Origin: Clostridia bacterium
GTDB taxonomy: Bacteria > Bacillota > Clostridia > Christensenellales > CAG-138
Direction: 5' to 3'
Length of the DNA: 64,000 nucleotides
Assembly: GCA_017448545.1 (NCBI GenBank)
Contig: JAFSLH010000001.1
Coordinates: forward strand, 62,001 to 126,000
This document shows, one piece after another, positions 1-7,267 of this stretch (positions within the stretch are counted from its first letter, which is position 1; every line of letters begins with the position of its first letter). A model generated the notes under the pieces. The model searched no databases. It was given only the letters and a program-made list of their open reading frames with translations, and had not been told where the DNA came from. The translations under genes were made by a program, and so were the position numbers.

Positions 1-40
1 CTCCTGCAAATAAGGACATTTTTTTGGCTAACACCGGTTA

Positions 41-69
41 TTGGAAGGGCACGGTTTCTTTGCTATGAT
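41..69 (+). promoter_or_regulatory. Putative sigma-A promoter of the rhamnose operon
   Basis: A TTGGAA box at 41-46 and a TATGAT box at 64-69 are 17 bp apart. Transcription would start near 75, leaving a very short leader before the AAAGGAGG ribosome site at about 79-86. The -35 matches only moderately. No operator is obvious, and sequence upstream of position 1 is not available. Confidence 0.45.
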
Positions 70-87
70 AGGTATAACAAAGGAGGG

Positions 88-1365
88 ATGAGCATGCAGA
101 CGTATTTGGCAATCGACATCGGCGCGTCCTCCGGACGGCATATCGTCGCATGGGAGGAAAACGGCGCGGTTCGCACCGAGGAAGTGTACCGCTTCCCGAA
201 CGGCGTGACCGAATCGGACGGACACCTGATCTGGGACATTGACGCGCTCGAGCGCCACGTGCGCGAAGGGATCCTGCTGGCAAGGGCGGCCTATCCCGAA
301 ATCGCTTCGCTGTCGATCGACACCTGGGGCGTCGATTACGTGCTGCTGCGCGGCGACGAACCGATCCTGCCGTGCTATGCGTACCGCGACCGCCGCACCG
401 AAGCGGCGATCGACGCGGTGCACGCGATTCTTCCGTTCTCCGAACTGTACCGCCGTACCGGCATTCAGTTCCAGCCGTTTACTTCGATCTATCAGCTGTA
501 TGCGGACAAGCTCGCCGGGCGGCTCGACGGCGCGACCGGTTTTCTGATGCTCCCGTGCTACCTGATGTACCGGCTGACCGGCGTCAAGGCGCACGAATAC
601 ACGAACGCGACCACGATGGGCCTGGTCAATGCCGAAACCGGAGAATTCGATACGGAAATCATCGAAGCGCTTCAACTTCCGAAGCACCTGTTCGGTAAGC
701 TGTCCATGCCGGGAACGCCGGTCGGCAGCTATGAAGGGATTCCGGTTGTCCTGTGCGCCACGCACGATACCGGCTCGGCCGTCGAGGGGATTCCGATGGA
801 GGTCGACGCGCCGTACATCTCGTCCGGGACATGGAGCCTGCTCGGCGTCAAGACCGAAAGGCCGATCACGGATGCGGCAAGCGAGGCCGCGAACTATTCC
901 AACGAAGGCGGCGTCGGATACAACCGGTACCAGAAAAACATCATGGGCATGTGGATCGTGAACCGGCTGCGGGACGAGCTCTGCCCCGGAAAGCCGTTCG
1001 GCGAGATCGTCGCCGCGGCGCGGGAAAGCAGCTATTCCGAAACGGTCGACGCCAACGATCCGGCGTTTTTGGCGCCGCAGAGCATGCGGGCGGCGTTCGA
1101 CGCGGCGCTTTGTGAGCGTCCGAAGTCCTGCGGAGACTATTTCCGCTGCGCGTACAGAAGCCTTGCCGAAAGCTACCGGCAGGCGCTCTGCGAGCTGGAG
1201 CAGAACACGGGCCGCACCTATGACCGGCTGTATATCGTCGGCGGCGGCGCAAAGAACGGGTTTTTGAACGAACTGACCGAGCGGGCAACCGGCAAGCGCG
1301 TCGTTGCGCTGCCGATCGAGGCGACCGCGCTCGGCAATCTCAAAATGCAAATGCGACATCGGTAA
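88..1365 (+). CDS. rhaB: Rhamnulokinase (FGGY family), C-terminally short
   Basis: Phosphorylates L-rhamnulose with ATP to L-rhamnulose-1-phosphate. The N-terminus has the FGGY-kinase nucleotide-binding start (AIDIGASSGRHIVAWEENG), and the sugar-binding segment STDTWGVDY-like (SIDTWGVDYVLL) follows at about residue 75. The C-terminal ATPase motif IVGGGAKNGFLNEL is present. The start is set by AAAGGAGG just upstream; ATG at 94 is an alternative. The product is 425 residues against roughly 480-490 for known RhaB. It stops right after the conserved ATALGN segment, so the last 50-60 residues are missing. Its stop codon merges with the ribosome site of the next gene. It is followed by isomerase, aldolase and oxidoreductase genes, which fixes the rhamnose assignment. 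Whether the short form is active is unknown. Confidence 0.85.
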   Translation: MSMQTYLAIDIGASSGRHIVAWEENGAVRTEEVYRFPNGVTESDGHLIWDIDALERHVREGILLARAAYPEIASLSIDTWGVDYVLLRGDEPILPCYAYRDRRTEAAIDAVHAILPFSELYRRTGIQFQPFTSIYQLYADKLAGRLDGATGFLMLPCYLMYRLTGVKAHEYTNATTMGLVNAETGEFDTEIIEALQLPKHLFGKLSMPGTPVGSYEGIPVVLCATHDTGSAVEGIPMEVDAPYISSGTWSLLGVKTERPITDAASEAANYSNEGGVGYNRYQKNIMGMWIVNRLRDELCPGKPFGEIVAAARESSYSETVDANDPAFLAPQSMRAAFDAALCERPKSCGDYFRCAYRSLAESYRQALCELEQNTGRTYDRLYIVGGGAKNGFLNELTERATGKRVVALPIEATALGNLKMQMRHR

Positions 1366-1379
1366 GGAGGAACCGCAGA

Positions 1380-2798
1380 ATGTTAGTGGAAACCAAAGCA
1401 AGAGTCGGCGTTTTTGCAATTGCGCTCGGCGCATACCTGCCGCAGTTCCCGTCGCTCGTCCCGGAATTTGAAGGGCAGTACGCGGAATTCAAGCGCCACA
1501 TCCCTGCGTCGGTCGAGATCATCGACGGCGGCATCGTCACAACCAAGGAGCTCGCGATGGCGGCGGGCGACAAGTTCCGCGCGGCGGACGTCGATCTGGT
1601 CATTCTGCAGCTTCTGACCTATGCAACGTCCTATAACATGCTGCCCGCCGTGCGCGACCTCGACGTTCCGGTTGTGCTCGTCAACGTGCAGAAGAAGAAA
1701 GCGCCGGACTACGCGAACACCGATACGGCGACCTGGCTCGGCGAGCTGTACGCCTGCGGCGCGGTCGGCGAAATGGTTGCGGACCTCGAACGCGCGGGCA
1801 AGCGTCACGCGGTGATCACCGGCGTCGTCGAGGGCGGCGACCCGGAAGTGGACGCGGAGATCGCAGACTGGTGCAAGGCTGCGCAGGTGCGCCGCCGCTT
1901 CCGCGATACGAATCTCGCGCAGATCGGCCGTCCGTACCCCGGCATGATGGACCTCTACATCGACGAAACGAACCTCTATCACCGGATGTGGCTGTATACG
2001 AAGCAGTTCGACTGGGAAAAAATGTGGGCGATCGCCGACAACATTACCGATGAAGACGTGATTCGCCGTAAGGCGCAGGACATTTTGGACACCTTCGAGA
2101 TCGAGGGCGGCGGCACGGTCGAGAAGGTCTGGGACATGGCGCGGTACGTCGTCGCGTTCGAGCAATGGGTGCAGGAAGAAAAGATCGGCTTCGTCGCGTC
2201 GCACTACGACGGATTTGCCAAAGGCGCGGCGGGCGTGCTGGACAGCATGCTGATTCCGGCGTTCTCCATGCTGATCAAGCAGGGCGTCGCGTGCGCGGTC
2301 GAGGGCGATATCAAGGTCTCGATGGCGATGAGCATCCTCAAGACGATCTCCGGCATGGGCCAGCTTTCCGAGATGTACTCGATCGACTTCAACGAGGATA
2401 TCTGCATCATCGGGCATTCCGGCTCCGGCGACGCGGACATTTCCGCACAGAAGCCGACCATGAAGATCGTTCCGGTGTTCCACGGCAAGACCGGCGGCGG
2501 CTATCTCACGCAGTTCTACCCGCATCTCGGCCCCGTGACCTATCTCGGCATCACGCAGGATCGCGACGGTCGGTTCAAGTTCGTCGTCGCGGAGGGCGTC
2601 AACGAGCCCGGCCCGATCTTCACGTTCGGCGATACGAACATGCGGACGCGGTTCACCTGCGGCGCGCGGGACTTCTGCAACCGCTGGAGCGAAGCCGGAC
2701 CCACGCATCACATGGCGGCGGCGTCCGGACGGCACATCGACACGATCCTGAAGGTTGCGAAAATCTTCAACGTGCCGGTGGATATCATTACCCGATAA
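1380..2798 (+). CDS. L-arabinose/L-fucose isomerase family protein, candidate rhamnose isomerase
   Basis: A 472-residue protein of the AraA/FucI superfamily of Mn-dependent aldose-ketose isomerases, not the TIM-barrel RhaA family. Candidate metal/active-site residues are the Glu in CAVEGDIKVSMAM, the Glu in DFNEDICIIG, and the His pair in AGPTHHMAAASG, placed as in AraA. It has a strong AAGGAGG site and sits between rhamnulokinase and rhamnulose-1-phosphate aldolase. No classical rhaA is visible. The context suggests it makes L-rhamnulose from L-rhamnose, but that is inference: the family also contains arabinose and fucose isomerases and proteins of unknown substrate. Confidence 0.75.
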   Translation: MLVETKARVGVFAIALGAYLPQFPSLVPEFEGQYAEFKRHIPASVEIIDGGIVTTKELAMAAGDKFRAADVDLVILQLLTYATSYNMLPAVRDLDVPVVLVNVQKKKAPDYANTDTATWLGELYACGAVGEMVADLERAGKRHAVITGVVEGGDPEVDAEIADWCKAAQVRRRFRDTNLAQIGRPYPGMMDLYIDETNLYHRMWLYTKQFDWEKMWAIADNITDEDVIRRKAQDILDTFEIEGGGTVEKVWDMARYVVAFEQWVQEEKIGFVASHYDGFAKGAAGVLDSMLIPAFSMLIKQGVACAVEGDIKVSMAMSILKTISGMGQLSEMYSIDFNEDICIIGHSGSGDADISAQKPTMKIVPVFHGKTGGGYLTQFYPHLGPVTYLGITQDRDGRFKFVVAEGVNEPGPIFTFGDTNMRTRFTCGARDFCNRWSEAGPTHHMAAASGRHIDTILKVAKIFNVPVDIITR

Positions 2799-2836
2799 CA
2801 CAAAAAGTTTAGAACAGATTCAGAAAGGGAAGCATT

Positions 2837-3649
2837 ATGAAAGACGTTTTGACAGCACCGTTCATGGTGGAAATGATCCGCACGACGACGAACATGTACG
2901 CGCACGGCTGGGACGAGCGCAACGGCGGCAACATCAGTTTGCTGCTGGACGAAGCCGAGGTGAAAGAGTACCTCGACGTCACGCAGGTTCTCCGCACCTA
3001 TGAAGCCGGGTTTTCCGCGCCGTCGCTGGCGGGCAAGTATTTCCTCGTCACCGGCACCGGCAAGTACTTCAAGAACGTGCAGTACGCGCCGGACGTCAAC
3101 CTCGGTATTCTGCGCATCACCGGGGACGGCGAGCACGTCGAGCTGCTTTGGGGCTATGCGGACGGCGGCAAATTCACGAGCGAGTTCCCGGCGCACATGA
3201 TGAGCCATGTGGAGCGGCTCAAGGTCGATCCCGAAAACCGCGTCGTCATGCACTGCCATCCGGGCAATCTGCTGGCGATGACCTATGTCCACGACCTCGA
3301 TGAAGTGCAGTTCACGCGCACGCTCTGGCAGATGTGCACCGAATGTATCGTCGTATTCCCGGACGGCGTGAACGTTTTGCCGTGGATGCTCTGCGGCACG
3401 AACGAGATCGGCTTTGCCACCGCCGATAAGATGAAGACGGCGCGGCTCGTCGTCTGGGCGCAGCACGGGATCTACGGCACTGGCAAGGATCTCGACGAAA
3501 CGTTCGGGCTGATCGAGACCGCGGAAAAGGCCGCGGAAATCTACCTGAAGATCGCGCACCTGCCGCTTGTGAACACGATCACCGACGAGCAGATGCACCT
3601 TTTAGAGCAGCGGTTCGGCGTAAAAGCGCGTCCGGGCTACCTCAACTGA
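2837..3649 (+). CDS. rhaD: Rhamnulose-1-phosphate aldolase (class II)
   Basis: Zinc-dependent retro-aldol cleavage of L-rhamnulose-1-phosphate to dihydroxyacetone phosphate and L-lactaldehyde. At 270 residues it matches RhaD (about 274) rather than the shorter FucA (about 215). The motif GWDERNGGNIS near residue 30 is the substrate-phosphate site. HCHPGN near residue 140 supplies two zinc ligands, and the His of AQHGIYG near residue 212 is the third. A ribosome site AAAGGGA precedes ATG 2837. Thirty-eight bases separate it from the isomerase gene, consistent with one operon. Confidence 0.93.
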   Translation: MKDVLTAPFMVEMIRTTTNMYAHGWDERNGGNISLLLDEAEVKEYLDVTQVLRTYEAGFSAPSLAGKYFLVTGTGKYFKNVQYAPDVNLGILRITGDGEHVELLWGYADGGKFTSEFPAHMMSHVERLKVDPENRVVMHCHPGNLLAMTYVHDLDEVQFTRTLWQMCTECIVVFPDGVNVLPWMLCGTNEIGFATADKMKTARLVVWAQHGIYGTGKDLDETFGLIETAEKAAEIYLKIAHLPLVNTITDEQMHLLEQRFGVKARPGYLN

Positions 3650-3690
3650 CTTCGGCTCTCAGCAAATTTCAAATAAAGGAGAAACAGACT

Positions 3691-4839
3691 ATGGCAGATC
3701 GTATCGTTTTGAACCCCATTTCCTATCACGGCCGCGGCGCAATCGAAAACATCGTCCCGACGCTCGTCGGACGCGGCTGCAAAAAGGCGTTCGTCGCAAC
3801 CGACCCCGGCCTTCTGAAGTTCGGCGTGACGAAGAAGGTCACCGACCTCCTGGACGCGGCGGGCTTCCCGTATGAAGTCTACAGCGACATCAAGCCGAAC
3901 CCCACGATTGAAAACGTTCAGACCGGCGTCGCGGCGTTCCAGGCGGCGGCAGCGGACTGCATCGTCGCAATCGGCGGCGGCAGCGCGATGGACACGTCCA
4001 AGGCAATCGGCATCATCATCAACAACCCCGAGTTCGCGGACGTCCGCAGTCTCGAAGGCGTTGCCCCGACGAAGCGGCACGCCGTGTTCACGATCGCCGT
4101 TCCGACGACCGCCGGCACCGCAGCCGAGGTGACGATCAACTACGTCATCACCGACGTCGAAAAGAAGCGTAAGTTCGTCTGCGTCGATACGAACGACATC
4201 CCGGAAGTCGCCGTCGTCGATCCCGATATGATGTCGTCGATGCCGAAGGGCCTCACGGCTGCGACCGGTATGGACGCGCTGACGCATGCGATTGAGGGCT
4301 ATATCACCAAGGGCCATTGCGCGATCAGCGATATGTTCCATCTCGAAGCGATCCGCCTGATCGCAAAGAGTCTGCGCGGCGCCGTGGAAGGCACGCCGGA
4401 GGGCCGCGAGGGCATGGCGCTCGGTCAGTATATCGCGGGCATGGGCTTCTCCAACGTCGGCCTCGGCATCGTGCACAGCATGGCGCACGGTCTGTCGGCC
4501 CTGTATGACACGCCGCACGGCGTCGCCTGCGCGATCCTGCTGCCGGTCGGTCTCGAATACAACAAGCCGGTTTCCGGCGAACGCTACCGCGCGATCGGCA
4601 AGGCGATGGAAGTTCCGTATATCGACAGCATGAACGACGCCGAAGCCGCAGACGCGACGATTGCCGCCGTCAAAAAGCTCTCGAAGGACGTCGGTATCCC
4701 GGAGAACCTGAAGGGCATTCTGAAGGCAGAGGACGTGCAGTTCCTCGCCGAGTCCGCGTACGCGGACGCCTGCCGTCCCGGCAACCCGCGCGACACCTCC
4801 GTCGCCGAGATCGTCGAGCTGTACAAGGGCCAGATGTAA
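3691..4839 (+). CDS. fucO: Lactaldehyde reductase / 1,2-propanediol oxidoreductase
   Basis: Iron-dependent (group III) alcohol dehydrogenase of 382 residues. It would reduce the L-lactaldehyde released by RhaD to L-1,2-propanediol with NADH, which regenerates NAD+ under anaerobic conditions. The NAD-binding GGGSAMDTSKAIG motif is near residue 93. The metal ligands lie in DALTHAIEGY and HSMAHGLSALYDTPHG. It is the last gene of the rhamnose operon: the next 380 bases carry no gene. Other group III dehydrogenases look similar, so the substrate call rests on the neighbours. Confidence 0.9.
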   Translation: MADRIVLNPISYHGRGAIENIVPTLVGRGCKKAFVATDPGLLKFGVTKKVTDLLDAAGFPYEVYSDIKPNPTIENVQTGVAAFQAAAADCIVAIGGGSAMDTSKAIGIIINNPEFADVRSLEGVAPTKRHAVFTIAVPTTAGTAAEVTINYVITDVEKKRKFVCVDTNDIPEVAVVDPDMMSSMPKGLTAATGMDALTHAIEGYITKGHCAISDMFHLEAIRLIAKSLRGAVEGTPEGREGMALGQYIAGMGFSNVGLGIVHSMAHGLSALYDTPHGVACAILLPVGLEYNKPVSGERYRAIGKAMEVPYIDSMNDAEAADATIAAVKKLSKDVGIPENLKGILKAEDVQFLAESAYADACRPGNPRDTSVAEIVELYKGQM

Positions 4840-4846
4840 GAAGTCG

Positions 4847-5058
4847 GTGAATTCTCGCTTTGCTCCGTGAATTGTCCTGCGGACGTGAATTGTTCCTGAC
4901 GGCACGTGAAATGACGGCTAAGCCGTCGTGCGAATCACGACAACGAAGTTGTCAATTCACGTGAAGCCCCCTGCAGCGTGCTGACAGCGGTCATCAAAGA
5001 TTCTGCTTTTTCTCCCACCGGGAGCGCAGAATCTTTGTCGGCAGCGCCGCAATTCACG
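4847..5058. repeat. Cluster of GTGAATT-spaced mini-hairpins (repetitive intergenic element)
   Basis: The gene-free gap 4840-5219 opens with GTGAATT-like words at 4847, 4867, 4885 and 4906, and inverted copies AATTCAC at 4954 and 5051. Between them are tiny perfect hairpins: GTCC/GGAC (4874-4884), GACGGC/GCCGTC (4913-4927) and GACAAC/GTTGTC (4939-4953), each with a 3-base loop. A larger 12-bp hairpin follows at 4995-5037. There is no coding potential and no transposase. The regular word-hairpin-word layout indicates an interspersed repeat; its function is unknown. Confidence 0.6.
4995..5037. other. Long two-tier hairpin
   Basis: CAAAGATTCTGC (4995-5006) pairs perfectly with GCAGAATCTTTG (5026-5037), and an inner CTCCC/GGGAG stem lies at 5012-5024. 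No T-run follows, so it is not a standard terminator. It lies inside the repetitive intergenic segment and may be part of it. Confidence 0.5.
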
Positions 5059-5060
5059 AA

Positions 5061-5100
5061 AAAGAGGGGCTTGGAAACTGTTTCCAAGCGCCCTCTTTTG
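5061..5100 (+). terminator. Probable rho-independent terminator after fucO
   Basis: A long stem pairs AAGAGGGGCTTGGAAA with TTTCCAAGCGCCCTCTT across a 3-base loop, and TTTTG falls at the end. It lies 220 bases after fucO and just upstream of the suf promoter, so it would insulate the two operons. Confidence 0.55.
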
Positions 5101-5125
5101 CAATTTGTAAAATTTCAAAAAGCCC

Positions 5126-5154
5126 GCGACAACCGTCTCGCCGCGTGCTATAAT
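5126..5154 (+). promoter_or_regulatory. Extended -10 promoter of the sufCB operon
   Basis: A perfect TATAAT (5149-5154) is preceded by TG at 5146-5147, making an extended -10. A -35-like GCGACA lies 17 bp upstream at 5126-5131. The leader of about 60 bases contains an ATCG-rich stretch; no IscR-like operator was recognised. Confidence 0.65.
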
Positions 5155-5219
5155 GAAACCCGAGTGAAACGGTAGGGTATACCCCGATCGATTTTTGGAA
5201 CGGAGAGACAGACGAAACA

Positions 5220-5972
5220 ATGCTGGAATTACAAAACATTTCCTTTCAGGTTGCGGACGGCAGCGCGGATAAGGAAATCATTCGGAACGTGAGCCTTACG
5301 ATCCCGGACGGGCGGCTTGCGGTGATTACGGGGCCGAACGGCGGCGGAAAGTCGACGCTGGCGCGGCTGATTGCAGGCATCGAACGCCCGACGGAGGGGC
5401 GCATCTTTTTCCGCGGCGAGGACGTGACCGAGCGCAGCATCACCGAGCGCGCCCGGATGGGCCTTGCCTACGCGTTTCAGCAGCCGGTGCGGTTCAAGGG
5501 CATTCATGTGCTCGATCTTTTGCGCATCGCGGCGGGCAAGCGGATCGCAACGGCGGATGCGTGCGAGTATCTTTCCGCGGTCGGGCTTTGCGCGCGGGAC
5601 TATATCGGGCGGGAAGTCAACGCGAGCCTTTCCGGCGGCGAACTGAAGCGCATCGAAATCGCGACGGTGCTGGCGCGGAACGCGGCGCTGGCGGTGTTCG
5701 ACGAGCCGGAAGCGGGCATCGACCTCTGGAGCTTCCAGAACCTGATCGCCGTGTTCGAAACCATGCGTGCGCAGATGAAGGACCGCTCGATCCTGATCAT
5801 TTCGCACCAGGAACGCATTCTGAACATCGCGGATGAGATCATCGTGCTGAAGGACGGCATGGTGGAGCGGCAGGGCGCACGCGAGGACGTTTTGCCTGCG
5901 CTGATCGGCAGTTCGGCGGCGGTGCACGGATGCTGGAAAACGGAGCCGAAAGGAGCGAACGCCACATGCTGA
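5220..5972 (+). CDS. sufC: Fe-S cluster assembly ATPase SufC (SmsC-like)
   Basis: ABC-type ATPase that powers the SufB scaffold during iron-sulfur cluster assembly in the cytoplasm. Walker A is GPNGGGKST near residue 38, the signature is LSGGELKR near 138, Walker B is LAVFDEPEAGID near 160, and the switch His is in IISHQER. The 250-residue length fits SufC. The start follows a GGAGAG site. The gene overlaps sufB by 7 bases. No sufS, sufU, sufD or sufE is adjacent, so this two-gene unit resembles the minimal C-B version of the system rather than a full suf operon. Confidence 0.9.
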   Translation: MLELQNISFQVADGSADKEIIRNVSLTIPDGRLAVITGPNGGGKSTLARLIAGIERPTEGRIFFRGEDVTERSITERARMGLAYAFQQPVRFKGIHVLDLLRIAAGKRIATADACEYLSAVGLCARDYIGREVNASLSGGELKRIEIATVLARNAALAVFDEPEAGIDLWSFQNLIAVFETMRAQMKDRSILIISHQERILNIADEIIVLKDGMVERQGAREDVLPALIGSSAAVHGCWKTEPKGANATC

Positions 5973-6892
5973 AACTGGATGAAATTCAAATGCGGCTGCT
6001 GCGCGAGGTCGCCGACCTGCATTCGGTTCCCGAGGGCGCGTACAATATCCGCTCGAACGCCCATTCCGCCGGACGGCAGTCGACGGCGAACATTGAGATC
6101 ACGCCGAAAACCGACGTTTCCGGTCTGGAGATCCGCATCAAGCCCGGCACGAAAAAGGAGTCCGTGCATATCCCGGTCGTGCTGACGCAAACGGGACTGA
6201 AAGAGGTCGTCTACAACGATTTCTTCGTCGGCGAGGACGCGGACGTGGTGATCGTCGCGGGATGCGGCATCGACAACTGCGGCGCGCAGGACGCGCAGCA
6301 CGACGGCATCCACCGGTTCTTCGTCGGCAAGAACGCGAAGGTCAAGTATGTGGAAAAGCACTACGGCTCCGGCGAAGGCAGCGGCAAGCGCATCCTGAAC
6401 CCGGTGACCGAGGTGTATCAGGAAGCCGGCAGCTACGTCGAGATGGAGATGGTGCAGATCAAGGGCGTGGACGATACCGAGCGCACGACGAAAGCGGAAC
6501 TGGCCGAGAATGCCAAGCTGATCGTCCGCGAACGGCTCATGACGCACGGCGATCAGCGCGCCGTCAGCGTTTACAACGTCGCATTGAACGGCGATGGATC
6601 GAGCGCGGACGTCGTTTCCCGGTCGGTCGCCAAGGGCAATTCCTACCAGACGTTCGACGCGAAGATCGCCGGCAACGCGCCGTGCCACGGTCATACCGAG
6701 TGCGACTCGATCATCATGGACAACGGCAGGATTCTTGCCGTGCCGGGACTGGAAGCGAACAATCTCGACGCGGAACTGTTCCACGAAGCAGCCATCGGCA
6801 AAATCGCGGGCGATCAGCTGATCAAACTGATGACGCTCGGCCTCACCGAAGCGGAAGCCGAGGAGCAGATCATCAACGGATTCCTGCAATAA
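5966..6892 (+). CDS. sufB: SufB/SufD-type scaffold protein, minimal form (SmsB-like)
   Basis: Scaffold partner of SufC with the beta-helical SufBD core. At 308 residues it is much shorter than classical SufB (about 465-495) and lacks the N-terminal extension, as in minimal two-gene systems. The family segment CHGHTECDSIIMDNGRI lies near residue 245. Cysteines in CGIDNCG near residue 95 are possible cluster ligands, although I cannot align them without tools. ATG 5966 is preferred over the upstream in-frame ATG 5930 because AAAGGAG at 5949-5955 sits 10 bases before it. It overlaps sufC by 7 bases and is closed by a terminator. Confidence 0.88.
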   Translation: MLKLDEIQMRLLREVADLHSVPEGAYNIRSNAHSAGRQSTANIEITPKTDVSGLEIRIKPGTKKESVHIPVVLTQTGLKEVVYNDFFVGEDADVVIVAGCGIDNCGAQDAQHDGIHRFFVGKNAKVKYVEKHYGSGEGSGKRILNPVTEVYQEAGSYVEMEMVQIKGVDDTERTTKAELAENAKLIVRERLMTHGDQRAVSVYNVALNGDGSSADVVSRSVAKGNSYQTFDAKIAGNAPCHGHTECDSIIMDNGRILAVPGLEANNLDAELFHEAAIGKIAGDQLIKLMTLGLTEAEAEEQIINGFLQ

Positions 6893-6918
6893 CCGAAACA
6901 CACAAAACAAACCTTACG

Positions 6919-6945
6919 GAGCCGCGAACGAATCGCGGCTCTTTT
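6919..6945 (+). terminator. Rho-independent terminator after sufB
   Basis: GAGCCGCGA (6919-6927) pairs perfectly with TCGCGGCTC (6933-6941) and is followed by TTTT. It ends the sufCB transcript 27 bases after the sufB stop. Confidence 0.85.
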
Positions 6946-6972
6946 GCGTTCGCATGGACGGCAGAACCGACG

Positions 6973-6980
6973 CATACACT
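6973..6980 (+). promoter_or_regulatory. Sigma-E-like -10 box immediately before yqfC
   Basis: CATACACT matches the Bacillus sigma-E -10 consensus CATACANT, and yqfC belongs to the sigma-E regulon in B. subtilis. The box ends only 5 bases before the yqfC ATG, and that ATG has no ribosome site, so the transcript would be leaderless. The -35 region (around 6950) matches poorly. Tentative. Confidence 0.3.
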
Positions 6981-6985
6981 ATGCC

Positions 6986-7267
6986 ATGAAGAAACGAAAA
7001 TCGCTCGGAGCGCGGCTCCGCAATACGTTTGAACTGCCGGACGATCTCGATCCGCATCTCGTTCTGCTGACGTGGATCGGGCGGGAAAAGCTGCTCGTCG
7101 AACAGCATCGCGGCGTCGTCGGACTGGATGCGGGCGAAATTCGGCTGCTTTCGGAGCAGGGGACGGTCGTGATTACCGGAAAAGCCATGCAGCTCAGTGA
7201 ACTGTCGCAATCGCGGGCCCTGATCGAAGGGGAAATGAACGGGATTTTCTTTGCGGAGGAAAGTTGA
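6986..7267 (+). CDS. yqfC: Sporulation protein YqfC family
   Basis: A 93-residue protein of the YqfC family, conserved next to yqfD in endospore formers and expressed in the mother cell in Bacillus. Family features are the basic N-terminus, the segment LVEQHRGVVGLDAGEIRLLSEQG and the following VVITGKAMQL. ATG 6986 gives the family's usual N-terminus (MKKRKSLG); the longer reading from 6944 crosses the sufB terminator and is unlikely. No Shine-Dalgarno sequence is visible. The biochemical role is unknown. It overlaps yqfD by one base. Confidence 0.8.
   Translation: MKKRKSLGARLRNTFELPDDLDPHLVLLTWIGREKLLVEQHRGVVGLDAGEIRLLSEQGTVVITGKAMQLSELSQSRALIEGEMNGIFFAEES

Noticed and set aside
2837..3649. 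Assignment of the aldolase as FucA (fuculose-phosphate aldolase)
   Set aside because: At 270 residues, with the GWDERNGGNIS start, it fits RhaD; FucA is about 215 residues.
4840..5219. A small coding frame at 4978-5175 in the fucO-suf gap
   Set aside because: It consists of hairpin and terminator sequence, has no ribosome site, and shows no protein family features.
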